Positions 48,428 through 58,735 of a DNA stretch of 64,000 nucleotides are shown piece after piece; position 1 is the first letter of the stretch; each line of letters starts with the position of its first letter. The stretch lies in assembly GCA_028023455.1 (NCBI GenBank), contig JAQFVV010006215.1:3395230-3459229 (forward strand), written 5' to 3'. Made by a program: the position numbers and the translations under genes. The stretch comes from Epiperipatus broadwayi (lineage: Eukaryota > Onychophora > Udeonychophora > Euonychophora > Peripatidae). The notes under the pieces were generated by a model. It was not told the DNA's origin. It searched no databases and worked only from the letters and a program-made list of their open reading frames with translations.

Positions 48428-48474
48428 AGTGTTAGTTGACAAAGACTACGAGGATAGTCGAAAGCGCTCCTAAG
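48428..48474 (+). ncRNA. Decayed hammerhead ribozyme after the PLE copy
   Basis: Stem II is perfect: GACTA (48444-48448) pairs with TAGTC (48455-48459) around a CGAGGA loop. It is followed by GAA (48460-48462) and the self-complementary AGCGCT (48463-48468), which acts as a minimal palindromic stem III, then C at the cleavage position. Stem I is TTAG (48432-48435) with CTAA (48470-48473). The first core strand reads TTGACAA instead of CTGANGA (C3 and G8 changed) plus one extra A, so activity is unlikely. PLEs are known to carry minimal hammerheads with such short palindromic stem III, and this lies about 380 bp downstream of the GIY-YIG frame. Confidence 0.65.
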
Positions 48475-48938
48475 TGGATAAAAATTTTAAAGTTATACTT
48501 TACATATATCTAATTATTGTATTTATAAATATTCAATTATAAAATTATAAATATATATGTTGAAGCTAGATAATGTGCACATATATACATTTCATATAAG
48601 CATATTCAAAAGTATGAACAAAATTGTAAAAGTAGAAGTTTTAATACATGTTTATAAATAAAAATTAAATGTATATTGTAAATGCACAGATAGAAATATA
48701 CAGTATGATTAATTATAAAGTTATATTGGGTTTAATACAAAATATTTTTCTAAAATGTAAAAAGATAATTGATTCTAAATTTAATTTAAAAGTAGTTTAA
48801 AAGAAAAAGGTGTTTTTCTTTTAAAAATGAAAAAGGTGGAAATAACATTCTAGAAAAAGTAATTAAAATCCTTGTAAGCAGATTACTAGATTAAGTTTAA
48901 GGAGATATAAACAATTAAAATAATTTAATTAAAAAAGC
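48475..48938. other. No gene seen
   Basis: AT-rich sequence between the hammerhead remnant and the promoter-like module. Nothing recognised. Confidence 0.45.
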
Positions 48939-49200
48939 TGTTATTCCCGCCCAAAAATATGAGCTTGGAAATAGGGTATTGGACAAATAAACGTGGACCT
49001 CAGTGAGAGTAATGAAATTATGTATAGCCAATGAATCAGAGGATCCAAATGACAAGAGATCGGTTCGAATGTTATTAATAAGATAGCTCAAAACTGTATA
49101 AATAGAAATGGAAATTACGTTTATGATTATTCCATCTTTGGTCTTTTATCTTTCTGTTGTTATTTAGCAATAAATATTCTGTATTTATTCTGCCAGTAAT
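48939..49200 (+). promoter_or_regulatory. Promoter and polyadenylation-like module (possible solo LTR)
   Basis: In order: ATTGG (inverted CCAAT) near 48978, GCCAATGAATC near 49027, TATAAATAG at 49097-49105 and AATAAA at 49169-49174, within a block that begins TGTTATTCCCGCCC. The spacing (CCAAT about 70 bp upstream of TATA, AATAAA about 70 bp after it) is that of an LTR U3-R. No terminal CA plus target duplication could be fixed and no internal retrovirus-like coding region is nearby. Confidence 0.4.
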
Positions 49201-50625
49201 TACTATTCTGCCAATATTATTATTCTGCTTTAATTATTTTTATTTGCTAGTTCCAGAAAATCTACCAAGCAAGAGTAAAGAAGCTGTTATCTGTCTTGCT
49301 CTGTCAAGCTAGCAGAGAGCAGACTGAAAATTCATTGCTGAGTCATGTCAAAGAAGCCGTCAACAATAGAAGAAACCATTGAACATGTGTCCACTAAATA
49401 TTCAGTTTAAAAAAAAATAAAACTGATGTCCAGTGCTACAGAAAGAACCAGCCACCAAAACAAGACCTAATTGATATCTGCACATCCCAAATGAATGTGA
49501 TATAGTGATTTAAACCTTCATCCACCATAGCTATGATTTTAAGAATCAACTCTGCCAATACCTAGAGACTGAACCTGAACTTGTTAAACAATAAACGTAA
49601 ACTTTAATCCAATATTTAGTTAATTAATGTCTCCTACCTAATGAAATATGTTGATGAATAGTTATTTATTTAATCTCTTTATGAGGAAATATAGCAAGAG
49701 ATTGTAGCTTGTTCTATTTAAATATCATGCCACAATTTAGTTGGTGCTAATGGTAATAAATTAGTTTATAAAAAGGCAATTAGCTTGTAATAGCAATCTC
49801 TTGCCATCCTATTAAAAGGTGTATATTAGTTAAATTGTTCCACTTCATTTAAAAGATAAATAACAGGTTAAAGCAGTAAATTTATTAAATTATGAATGGA
49901 GTTCAACTGAGCTGCACAGACAAGCAGATTAAGATTATATTGAATAGACATCGGTATGAGCTAACTAGTCTTATGTTTTGAAATAATATTATTGATAAAA
50001 ATGAAGGGCTGGTATTCATCAATGCAGATTATGCTCATTACAACTTATTGTCATTCTTATGTAAAACATTTGCATTAGATGATTGTAACATCACTTAATA
50101 TGGCTGATCTCACCTTACATCATTATTTTATTTAAACAATGACATGCAGTAAATGACCAAGTCCTACAACATGCCATCCATTTTTCTTTCATACATGTTG
50201 TAATGATATGTATGCGATTGTCAGTCATCGCATGGTATACACATAGTAGATGGTTAATTCCTACTGTAGGCATACAATTATCAAATGTATTTGCTCATAC
50301 ATAGCTATCATTATAGTAAAGATCCAATTTCCTGTATTTTACAATTATTTTATTACCTATTGCATACTAATATTATAACCTGCAATTGATCACAACAGTC
50401 AATTAGTAAGATCATTCTTAGTTTACAATCTTGTATTCTCATCATTTAACAGAGTTAATTAGACTATATACAGCATGTATGAGAGTAGAGGGTAGTTAGG
50501 TATCTATGAAGTAAACTGGAATCCATTCAAACAATTAATGATAATAGTCTACATTAATAGTGTCAAATAGGAATTATTTTAAAATATTGAATCTACACCA
50601 CTGTATACTATCTGTATTCAACAAA
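49201..50625. other. No gene seen
   Basis: Mixed AT-rich sequence. Short inverted matches near 49700 and 49790 (AGAGATTGTAGCTTGTTCTA-type and TAGCTTGTAATAGCAATCTC) hint at another old fold-back but are imperfect. Confidence 0.4.
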
Positions 50626-51060
50626 AAAGTAATGTTGTGTATCAAATTTTTTGTAGATATATGTAATCATATATAGGTGAATGGAGGTGCAGTATTAAGA
50701 AAATTTTAAAGCAGCATGAATTGTTATACAAGTGTGTGAAAAGTAAAAATAATAATGTTTTAATGACTGCTTCGGTTTTCCTGGATCATGAAAGATCATG
50801 TAAATATGAATTTAAGTTTGATATTGAAAGTATTAAGATTCTTCCTGAAGAGAGAAATCATAATAAAAGAAAAATTAAGAAAGCAATTTAATAAATAGAA
50901 ATAAAATGAATATAATTAATTGACAAGCTGCTAATGTTAAAATTCATGATTCATGGGATTTGAGTTGATAACATTTGCTTCTATTTTGTCTCTTGATTAA
51001 TGGCAGTTGAAGAGGATTAAGGAATTAACTGAAAGTACTTCTGCAAATTGAAAGACTGTA
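50626..51060 (+). pseudogene. PLE GIY-YIG endonuclease fragment, third locus
   Basis: The single-orientation copy reads KSNVVYQIFCRYM, stop, SYIGEWRCSIKKILKQHE, LLYKCVKSKNNNVLMTASV, FLDHERSCKYEFKFD, IKILPEERNHNKRKIKKAI, then a frameshift and stop before NIIN. The 3' tail TTAAGGAATTAAC and AGTACTTCTGC matches the palindromic copies. The 5' end begins at the same KSNV position as the right arm at 47.7 kb, pointing to a recurrent truncation point. Confidence 0.8.
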
Positions 51061-53261
51061 TGTTATATATATATATAGAGAGAAAGACTACATATTCAAT
51101 TGTTAAAAGTTTGTCAGCTAAGGTCATTAGATTAGGTACTACAAGAGAGATTGTAGAATGCTTAATTCACTGTATACCATGCTTAAAATTATTTAATTAG
51201 GTAAATAAGACTACATTATTTACATATCCTATTTTTGAAGATTGTTTGGCAAGCTGAAATAAGTTGTTATATAATAAAATACTTCAGTATATAAAAGTTA
51301 TTATTTTTCATGTTAATAAATGGAAATGTATTATTTAGAGATTAAAACAGTTAAATTGTAGTTCATATTATGTTATCTAGGCTAGTGACTGAAATCTTCA
51401 GTAAGATAAGATTTTGACCAAATTAGTCAAGATATATACCATTTATGACATATTTCTCTCACATATTTCTTACAGCTTGATATTTCAGGATTTAGTCATG
51501 CATGACAGTTTTAAATTCTATCACATCTAAGTATGAAAAAAAATTGACATTTTAATCTATTAACACATTTAAATACCATCTTGTTTTCAAGACTCAAATT
51601 TCTATTAATCTAGATGAAGGATTGTGTTTAGATAAGATTATAAGCCTTATATCAAATTGATTAAATATTTATTTTGCAGTTTCTGACTTTGCTTGCATTT
51701 CATAAATTGAATCATCTCTTCCTTACTTTGTCTTATTTTGATTGCTAAATGGATTTTTAACACTTCTTAGTTGGAAATAGAATCCAAATCTAATAACTGA
51801 ATGTTTGAAATAAGTATTGATGTGCTATTGGTAAAGAAAGAATGCAATTGTAATATGATAAAATGTAATATTTTTACTTTTTATTGTCCATCTTTCTCAG
51901 ATGCTAGCTGATGGTTGTAGTAAAACATTAAAATCTTTATTTTGTCAAAAATAAATACCCATGGATTATGCAATTGTTGCAGATTCATTTTTCATCCATA
52001 GTAAATGCCATATTACATAAGAATTATTTTACATTTCTATTAAAAATAGATATACATTGAATAACAATTATTGGATAGCTAACAAGGTACTGAGGCCAAA
52101 CCATCCCTTATGAAGGCCTATTTTATTATGACATCCTCAAATGTTACAACACTGAATGTGGATGTACTTGACTGCATTGATCTCAGTAGTAGGTAAACTC
52201 CAAATGTTCATCATTTTGTCCTATTTAAAAAAAAAATTGTAGTATTAATCAGAAAATGGAAAAGTAAATCAGCACAGAAGTAAAAAAAAACAACTTTGAG
52301 AACTTGTCCAAATCAAATCTGGACAGTAAATGAAAGTGTAAATTTATCACATTATTGGATGAGATCGCAGGGTTTATTTGACAGGATTGCAAGATTAGAT
52401 TTTTATCATGAATGTGAAAAGGTGTAGCATGTCTCCTGCATTACAAATCTAATATGTAAATACTACTTTATTATATTAAAATCTATATTTTAACTCTTAT
52501 TTCCTATAAGAGTCAAGAAACTGAAAATTACTTAGACTGATTGAAAACTATTTCTTTGAAAGGTAAAGGATTTCCCCCTAATTTCATTTTGTTTTATTAG
52601 AATTGTAAACTAATCATTAAATTAATGTATTCATTTTTACTACTTATATGTTAAATCAAATTTATTTTAATTTAAAATAAATTATCTATTTCTATTTTTA
52701 CATTATTAATATGGTATGTTATTAATATTTGTAATAAGTGTAAATATATTCACAAGTGCTTACTTAATTAACTAAGAAAAGAACAGAAAAAGGTAATTAT
52801 GTCTTCTCTTTTTTTTGTAATTGAAAAGTGATGGTCAAAGTAGCATTAGTAATGTTTGTAATAAAAGTAAAAGCATTTACAATTAATCTTATAGTTTAGA
52901 TTATAAATTAAGCAAACTTAATTGAACTAAGCTAAGAACAGAAAAAAGCTAATTATGTCTTCTTATAATTCTAAAGTGCGAATGAATATATTTATGATTA
53001 AAATAGCATAGGCGCATTTTTGAAAAAAAAGTGTTATTTATTTTTATTCTTTTATTTATTTCTCTTTATTTTATTGATTAATTTTTAATAATACCCAAGT
53101 TTTTAAATATCAAATCTATCTTAAGTTATGCTCATTTAATCCAGTATTTCAAAACTAGAATCTATTGTGATATTTAACAAATAATCAGTTTAGTTAATGA
53201 TAAATTCCAAATTAGATATTTAACAACTAAACTGACTAAAACTGTCATTTAATATTATTTT
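51061..53261. other. No gene seen
   Basis: AT-rich sequence with a TATATA/GAGA simple repeat at 51062-51085. GCTTAATTGAACTAAGCTAAG and a related string (near 52765 and 52915) indicate a weak direct duplication of about 150 bp. No known frame. Confidence 0.4.
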
Positions 53262-54560
53262 ATTTATCAACATCATCATCACCACTTTCAACCATCATCG
53301 GCCTGGTGCTAGATGAAGATCTCTCCAAGTTTAAAATAATTTCTCTGACCATAGCTATTTTCTTCACATCATACCAGTAGACTTCCATATTTCATCCAAC
53401 CATCTCACGTGGTCTCTTTTTAGGTCATGTACATTCTTTTAGAATTGAAGTTAAAACTTTCAACTGCCCATCTATTATCATCTCTTCTAAAAATATGTCC
53501 AGCACAGCTTTATTTCAATCTCTTAATTTTTTTTAATGATATCAAAAATGCTTGTTTTCTCATCTAAATATTTCACTTTTGATCCATTCTTGTAATTCCG
53601 AATATACAACTCTCCATACTTTTTAAATAGTCTGAAGATCTCTACGTTGCTCTTCTGTTAAATGTCCAAGTTTTGGATTCATAAGATATAATTGATAAAA
53701 GATATCCAGTAAAAAAATTTTTCAAACATGTAGAAGTATTTCATTTAATAGTTATTTCACAAAAAAACATTCAGTCCAAGTTTAATTCTATTATTAATTT
53801 CATCCGCTATTTTCCATCTGTATTAATAAATAATCCGACAAAGATATTTGTAGTTATTAAATTGTCCTAATTCATGATTATCAAACTATATTTTATTCTG
53901 AGAAAATATAATGAACATTATTTTAGTCTTTTTAGCATATATCTTTACCTATTTTCTTACTTTCATCTGATACCTCTTACAACATTTACTGCAACTCCAA
54001 AGCATTATTTGCAAAAAAACAGCTACATTATCTGTAAAATTTAAAAAGATTTAAATAACTTGCCTGTATGTTTATTCTCTTAGTTCCCCATTTTGATCCA
54101 TAAAATATATCTTGTAATAGTGTTGTAAAAGATTTTGGATATATAGAATCATTTCTAATGTATCTTCTTAATATGCCCATGTAATCTAATAACTTATTCT
54201 TCAGAATATAATCATTCTGAGTTACATCTTGATACAAATGCCTTGATCACTATGGAAAAGCTTATAAAATCAAATACTTCTTTTCATAATCTATAAATCC
54301 AAAGCATAAAGACAACCCACATTTATTAGACCTTTCTATAACTTCTCTCAATACATGGATGTGATTAAGTTAATTTGTTTCTTCTGCTTGATTTGAGTAC
54401 AAATCTTATTGTAGATGAGTTGTAAATACCTTGGTAAAGATCTTGTATAGGATTATAGAAATTTGACAGATCTATAATTTATAATATCTTCTTTATCTTT
54501 TTTATAACAGAAGCAAAATTCTACATAGTTACATGTTACTGTTAAATTCTTCTGATTATC
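53262..54560 (-). pseudogene. RTE-like LINE: reverse transcriptase and C-terminal part, decayed
   Basis: On the minus strand, in order: DIINYRSVKFL near 54470 (family NYRPISLL); KEVFDFISF (decayed DYxKAFDSI); VLQDIFYGSKWGTKRINIQ then SYLNLFKF and DNVAVFLQI (54030-54130; decayed FADDIVL box) followed by KTKIMF; then the post-RT region LGHLTEEQRRDLQTI, KVWRVVYSELQEWIKSEI, and the C-terminal signature CAGHIFRRDDNRWAVESF (53440-53510; family WAGHxxRxxDxRW). The last part, DDG and repeated CATCATC codons at 53270, is the usual 3' end. Many stops and frameshifts. The 69-codon open frame at 54028-54237 is part of it. Confidence 0.85.
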
Positions 54561-54680
54561 TGACATGTCATTATAATTTAGATATTTTTCACTTGCTTAG
54601 TTTACATAGATTTAATTGCATGTCTCATCTTTTCATTTAGAATACGAGGCAATCCAGAAGATCAAGTTATTTTGTTTTCT

Positions 54681-54832
54681 ATATTCTAGCTCTCCACTGA
54701 TGTGAACCATAAACTCGAAACCAGTTGGTCTGGAGATGAGAGTGTTCTGGATAGAGATTTTAAATGTTTTCTCATACCACACTTATTAATTAAGAGCTTG
54801 CTTGAGCTATTGGTATGCTCTCTGTATTGCAT
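54681..54832 (-). repeat. tRNA-like SINE, copy 1
   Basis: About 150 bp nearly identical to 55115-55267. On the minus strand it has TAGCTCAAGCAAGCTCTTAA, resembling a tRNA box A (TAGCTCAxxxGG), then TTTAAAATCTC, a weakened box B. The plus strand reads CTCGAAACCAGTTGGTCTGG. Inserted in or next to the LINE above. Confidence 0.5.
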
Positions 54833-54943
54833 TTTTGTAATTACAAGCTTATAAAAGTAATGTCATGTTATATATGACTTATTATAATTTTACCTTTAAG
54901 GCTTTGGCTATGCTGAGGCTATTAAAATATGGTAGATCTGAAT

Positions 54944-55114
54944 TTAGTTCAGTCCCATATAGCTATTTGAGTTAAGATAGCTGAATTTAAAGACATTTTC
55001 ATGTCTGAAAATTTCAGAGTTTCTACTTAAATGTACATATAAAATAAGTGTTGGTTTTTTGAGTTGATATTTTAGGTCAGTGTCCAAATATTTTTTATGA
55101 GGTCTAGTGTCCAG
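54944..55114. other. Unassigned sequence between the two SINE copies
   Basis: A 90-codon minus-strand frame (54944-55216) spans this interval and the second SINE. It reads varied sequence (KYLDTDLKYQLKKPTLILYV) but matches no known family. It may be part of the LINE or of a SINE tail. Confidence 0.3.
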
Positions 55115-55267
55115 ATATTCTAGCTCTCCACTGACATGAGCCATAAGCTCGAAACCAGTTGGTCTGGAGATGAGAGTGTTCTGGATAGGGATTTTAAATA
55201 TTATCTCATACCACACTTATTAATTAAGAGCTTGTTTGAGCTATTAGTATGCTCCCTGTATTGCATT
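55115..55267 (-). repeat. tRNA-like SINE, copy 2
   Basis: Second copy of the 54681-54832 repeat, in direct orientation, with roughly ten differences. On the minus strand TAGCTCAAACAAGC then TTTAAAATCCCTA keeps the box B CCC better than copy 1 does. Confidence 0.55.
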
Positions 55268-55421
55268 ACTATACAATAACTGAAACACAGGCTTATTATA
55301 TACCTGTGTCTATATATGTAATATATAGGGTATATGAGCACAGACTTTCACACCACCCATCGCTCTCCACACTATCTCATAACACTGATACACTTGAACA
55401 CATATATGTTGAAAAGATAAA

Positions 55422-55478
55422 TAATCACCAATATACGTATTTCATGCTAAATCAGCAATCATCAGTTGGTCCAGATTA
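55422..55478 (-). ncRNA. Hammerhead ribozyme motif, copy F (core intact)
   Basis: Minus strand: outer stem I TAATC with GATTA; TGG internal loop; inner stem I ACCAA with TTGGT; core CTGATGA; stem II TGCT with AGCA; GAA; palindromic stem III ATACGTAT; then A as the cleavage-site nucleotide, giving an AUA triplet that fits the NUH rule. All catalytic-core nucleotides are present. Stem III has no loop, as in minimal hammerheads that work best as dimers. Stem II has one terminal T-T mismatch. Confidence 0.82.
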
Positions 55479-55738
55479 CCATCTCTACACATATATGCTG
55501 TAAGTGCTCAGATATATATTAAGATAGCAAATCCTCCTACCCCAATGGACAGGCTTCAATCTACTCCACACTCCAACCCTTCAACCATGCTCAGGGTGGC
55601 CTTTAAGCATTCCATCATCAGAATTTCAATTGGTTGAAGAGTTGGAGTGTGGTGTAGATTGAAGCCTGTCCATTAAAGTATGAGGATTGGCTATCTTAAT
55701 ATATATCTGAGCACTTATAGCATATATGTGTAGAGATG

Positions 55739-55797
55739 GTAATATGGACCAACTGATGATTTCTGGTTTAGCATGAAATACATATATTGGTGATTAT
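55739..55797 (+). ncRNA. Hammerhead ribozyme motif, copy G (core intact)
   Basis: Same layout on the plus strand: TAAT with ATTA, inner stem I ACCAA (55748-55752) with TTGGT (55787-55791), core CTGATGA (55753-55759), GAA (55775-55777), stem III ATACATAT, cleavage nucleotide A (55786). Stem II (TTTCTG, GTTT, AGCAT) is weaker than in copy F. The core is intact. Confidence 0.75.
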
Positions 55798-55899
55798 TTA
55801 TCTCTTCAACATATGTGTGTTCAAGTGTGATAGTGTGGAGATCGTTGGGTGGTGTGAAAGTCTGTGCTCATATACCCTATATATTACTATACAATATAA

Positions 55900-57000
55900 T
55901 TTATTGTAATTTTTTCCCATCCACTTTACAATATTATCCTTCTTTTTAATAATAGTTCCATCATTAATTCCTATTGCTGCAACGCTTTTCCTCCCAATAC
56001 TAAAATGTTTTATACTTTTGAAATTTTTAAATTTTCTTCTATGGGTTTCTTAGCCAATTCACACATACATTTTATTATATCATTATTAAGTTTTTTAATC
56101 ATCTTACAGAATTCCAGATTTTCAATTCTTTTTTATGGATTATTTTATATTTTTATATTCCGTCTTTTCTTCAAACATTGTCATGTTTCAGTTGACAATT
56201 TATTGATGAATTGTTGCTTTTTTGTACCAGAAATCTTTATTGCAGTTCTTAATAGAATAACAATTATATTTTTATTGATCTCACCCAAGTTTAAACCAAT
56301 CTTCAATGTCTAATAATATTTTTAAATTATTAGCAAATTTTAATTTAAATTTATTAATGTTTCTGAATATTTTAACACTTTCTGTCTTTTTTTCGCATTG
56401 ACATATACATTTTATACCTGATTAATTTATAATCAGTTTGTATGTTGAATTTATTAAAAATATTGAAATATATATATTTAGTTAAAATAAAATCTAATTA
56501 TGCTATGCGTTAATTTTAATGCTTTCATGTCCATTTTTGTTCAATATTTTTCTCTAAGAAATAATTCATAATATACATGGCTTTTTTTTTCTTACAAATT
56601 CTACAAGTCTGTACTCTTTCTTATTCTGATCGCTATAACTAAATTTACCCTCAGCACTTTCATCTTTCAATCTTCTATCAATTCTAGCGTTAAATTTTCA
56701 TGGCAATTTAAAAACGTTGCTTGATCTTATCAAAAACATTTTGTACATATTTCATCACAACAAAAACTTTGGTGGGATATAAAACTGAATTATCATTTGG
56801 TATCTTCCATTAAGTTGAAGAACTAATCTTGGCATTCTATTATGATATGCTACCAATCTCCACATTGTTACTCTACTCTTTATTTATAATAAATCCACTC
56901 CAATTTGTGCTTCCAACATTTTTCAAATTGTTTCTTCACTTTTTCTTTTACTTACACAACTATTTTTCTTTCATTGTATGCCATCTTTCTTCATTTTGAA
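55900..57000 (-). pseudogene. RTE-like LINE: endonuclease and linker part, decayed
   Basis: On the minus strand: NRMPRLVLQLNGRYQMIIQF (56790-56850; the APE-type endonuclease strand with RIxxxxLxxxxxxxTIIxxYAP), FKLPWKFNARIDRR (decayed GDFNARxG), FSYSDQNKKEYRLVEFVR (family GLGxRNERGxRLxEFC), then the linker ending IGINDGTIIKKKDNIVKWMG near 55925-55990 (family DGxxLxxxxxIxxRWxEYxxxLY). It is the 5' continuation of the LINE RT at 53262-54560. The hammerhead palindrome and two SINE copies lie between the two parts. Catalytic residues are largely lost. Confidence 0.75.
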
Positions 57001-58364
57001 AGTGATCTATATTGTAGGTTTCAAATAAATTGTTATTATTGAATGAAGAGTAAATCAACAATCAGGAAATTCTTAGCATCCTCTGCTTTCATCAGACAAT
57101 CACTACAATCACTGATAACTTTATAACTTCATGGAAATAAGGATCATAATTTGGTGTCACTCATGATTGTAAACATGCAAAAAAAAAGATCATTTGCATA
57201 TACTCATTTTACAACTCAACCAATATTTCAATTAAGAATTAATTGAGAATAAAGACCATCATGTTTCTTGGCCTTATGATGTAAAAAGTCAATAAACTTA
57301 TCTTAGTGGCTGGTATGTGTAGTGAGCATCTCATTTCCATTCATTTCCATATGAATAATCACATAGTAATAATAGTTGCAACAATAACTTTTGGAATGGA
57401 TGTTAAATATTTTGATGCCTTGGAATCAAAGAATCTTCTTTCAGTTAACAGCAAGGTCCTTTCTGTAGTTATTTATCTTATTATCTGTTAAATTCATATT
57501 TTATTATAAGCTCTTTATATTTTTTCATTGTGTGACTGCATTTATCTTGTGATGACAGTGGTTTTATGCTATTGCAAATCAGTACCTGAGATGTAGTAAT
57601 TTATGTGTAAAGAAGTTATGCTAGATCATAAATACATTTCTCATTGTAGATCACTATGGTGCTCTTCCTATCTAAAAAAAATTTAAGCTAATAACTTTGG
57701 AAAAAGTCTGTTATTTAATAAAAGTACCATCTTCTTAGTATGAGCAATCAAAAAATCATCAGCACCATGGCAGTAAATACCACTACAGAAATTTGCATCA
57801 ATTATGGTTTAGACATCAGTATAATGTTAACTGTTCATAGATCGCTCCATCACAATGAAAATTTAATCCGTATCTTCAGCTGGAATAACCAGTCTCATTT
57901 ATACCCTTACAATGTGATTTAATGATTAATGTGAAATCATTGCAATTTATACTACACTTATTGAGAAACTAATTTTCAATAAAATTGAACTTTTCCCCAT
58001 CTATCTAATTTTTTTAGTTTCTAATATTCTGTCACAATTTACCACAAGTAAGGAATATTATTGTCAAAATTATTAAGTAGAACTCCAAAGCAGATAATTC
58101 TTAATAATATCTTAAATATTTTAGATTTTGCATCCAAGATTGAATTATTATCAACTCAATTTTTTTTTCAATAATAACTACTCCTATATATAATATTAAT
58201 ATTGTATTATTAAATTTTAGATTTACCTACTGGCCATCTAGCTTGAAAAGTTAAAAAATCATGGAGAATTTTTTATTTTTCCAATCAATTCTATATTTAT
58301 CTTTAGATGTTGTATAATTATTTGGGCTTCTTTTTTTGGTACTTGTAAATAGTTGTGGTTTCCA
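57001..58364. other. No gene seen
   Basis: AT-rich sequence. It may include the eroded 5' start of the LINE up to about 57250. Other frames here (57306-57491, 57740-57922) match nothing. Confidence 0.4.
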
Positions 58365-58735
58365 GATTAATCACACCTTCACATTATACACTATTGATCT
58401 TTTAAGAATATGCATATAAAACAACACTACGAAGTATCAATATCGCTTCTAAATGGTGCAGTTTTTCCATGTGTAGAGCGGAGAAACAGCGCCACATAGT
58501 GGGCTAGATTGCTGGTAGTTGCTGGTAGCAGACGATGTAAGCTAGATGTGTTTACCTATGGCTATCAGCGCCACCAAGTGGGCAGTAGTGCTGGCATCTA
58601 CTTGGCATATTCTTGTGCGTATGCATGGTGAACAGCTCCACCTAGTGGCTGGAACTTGCATCACTGCTTTTGATCCCTACTCTGAATATTTCTGTGGTTG
58701 ACACGGAAACAGCGCCTCTTGCGGCCATATAGAGT
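58365..58735 (+). mobile_element. Element with four CTCF-like motifs, copy 1
   Basis: It begins ATTAATCACACCTTCACATT, includes TATAAAACAACACTACGAAG and CTTCTAAATGGTGC, then a GC-rich 240-bp part. The motif ACAGCGCCACCTAGTGG appears four times in variants: 58486-58502, 58565-58581, 58631-58648 and 58708-58724. Its reverse complement fits the vertebrate CTCF core (CCASYAGRKGGCRS). No coding frame is plausible. Copies 2 and 3 lie 2.3-3 kb downstream. Confidence 0.7.

Larger units (their letters stand above)
55300..55895. repeat. Palindrome of two head-to-head hammerhead SINEs
   Basis: Arms 55307-55585 and 55622-55895 are near-identical reverse complements. Outer ends are TAATATATAGGGTATATGAG-CACAGACTTTCACACC and its inverse. 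Each arm holds a hammerhead (55422-55478 minus, 55739-55797 plus) and the GATTGAAGCCTGTCCATTAA block. The centre (55585-55622) is a single-copy joint. The palindrome sits inside the LINE between its endonuclease and RT parts, so it entered after the LINE. Confidence 0.85.

Noticed and set aside
55249-55503. 84-codon plus-strand frame
   Set aside because: It is the antisense of the hammerhead SINE palindrome arm.
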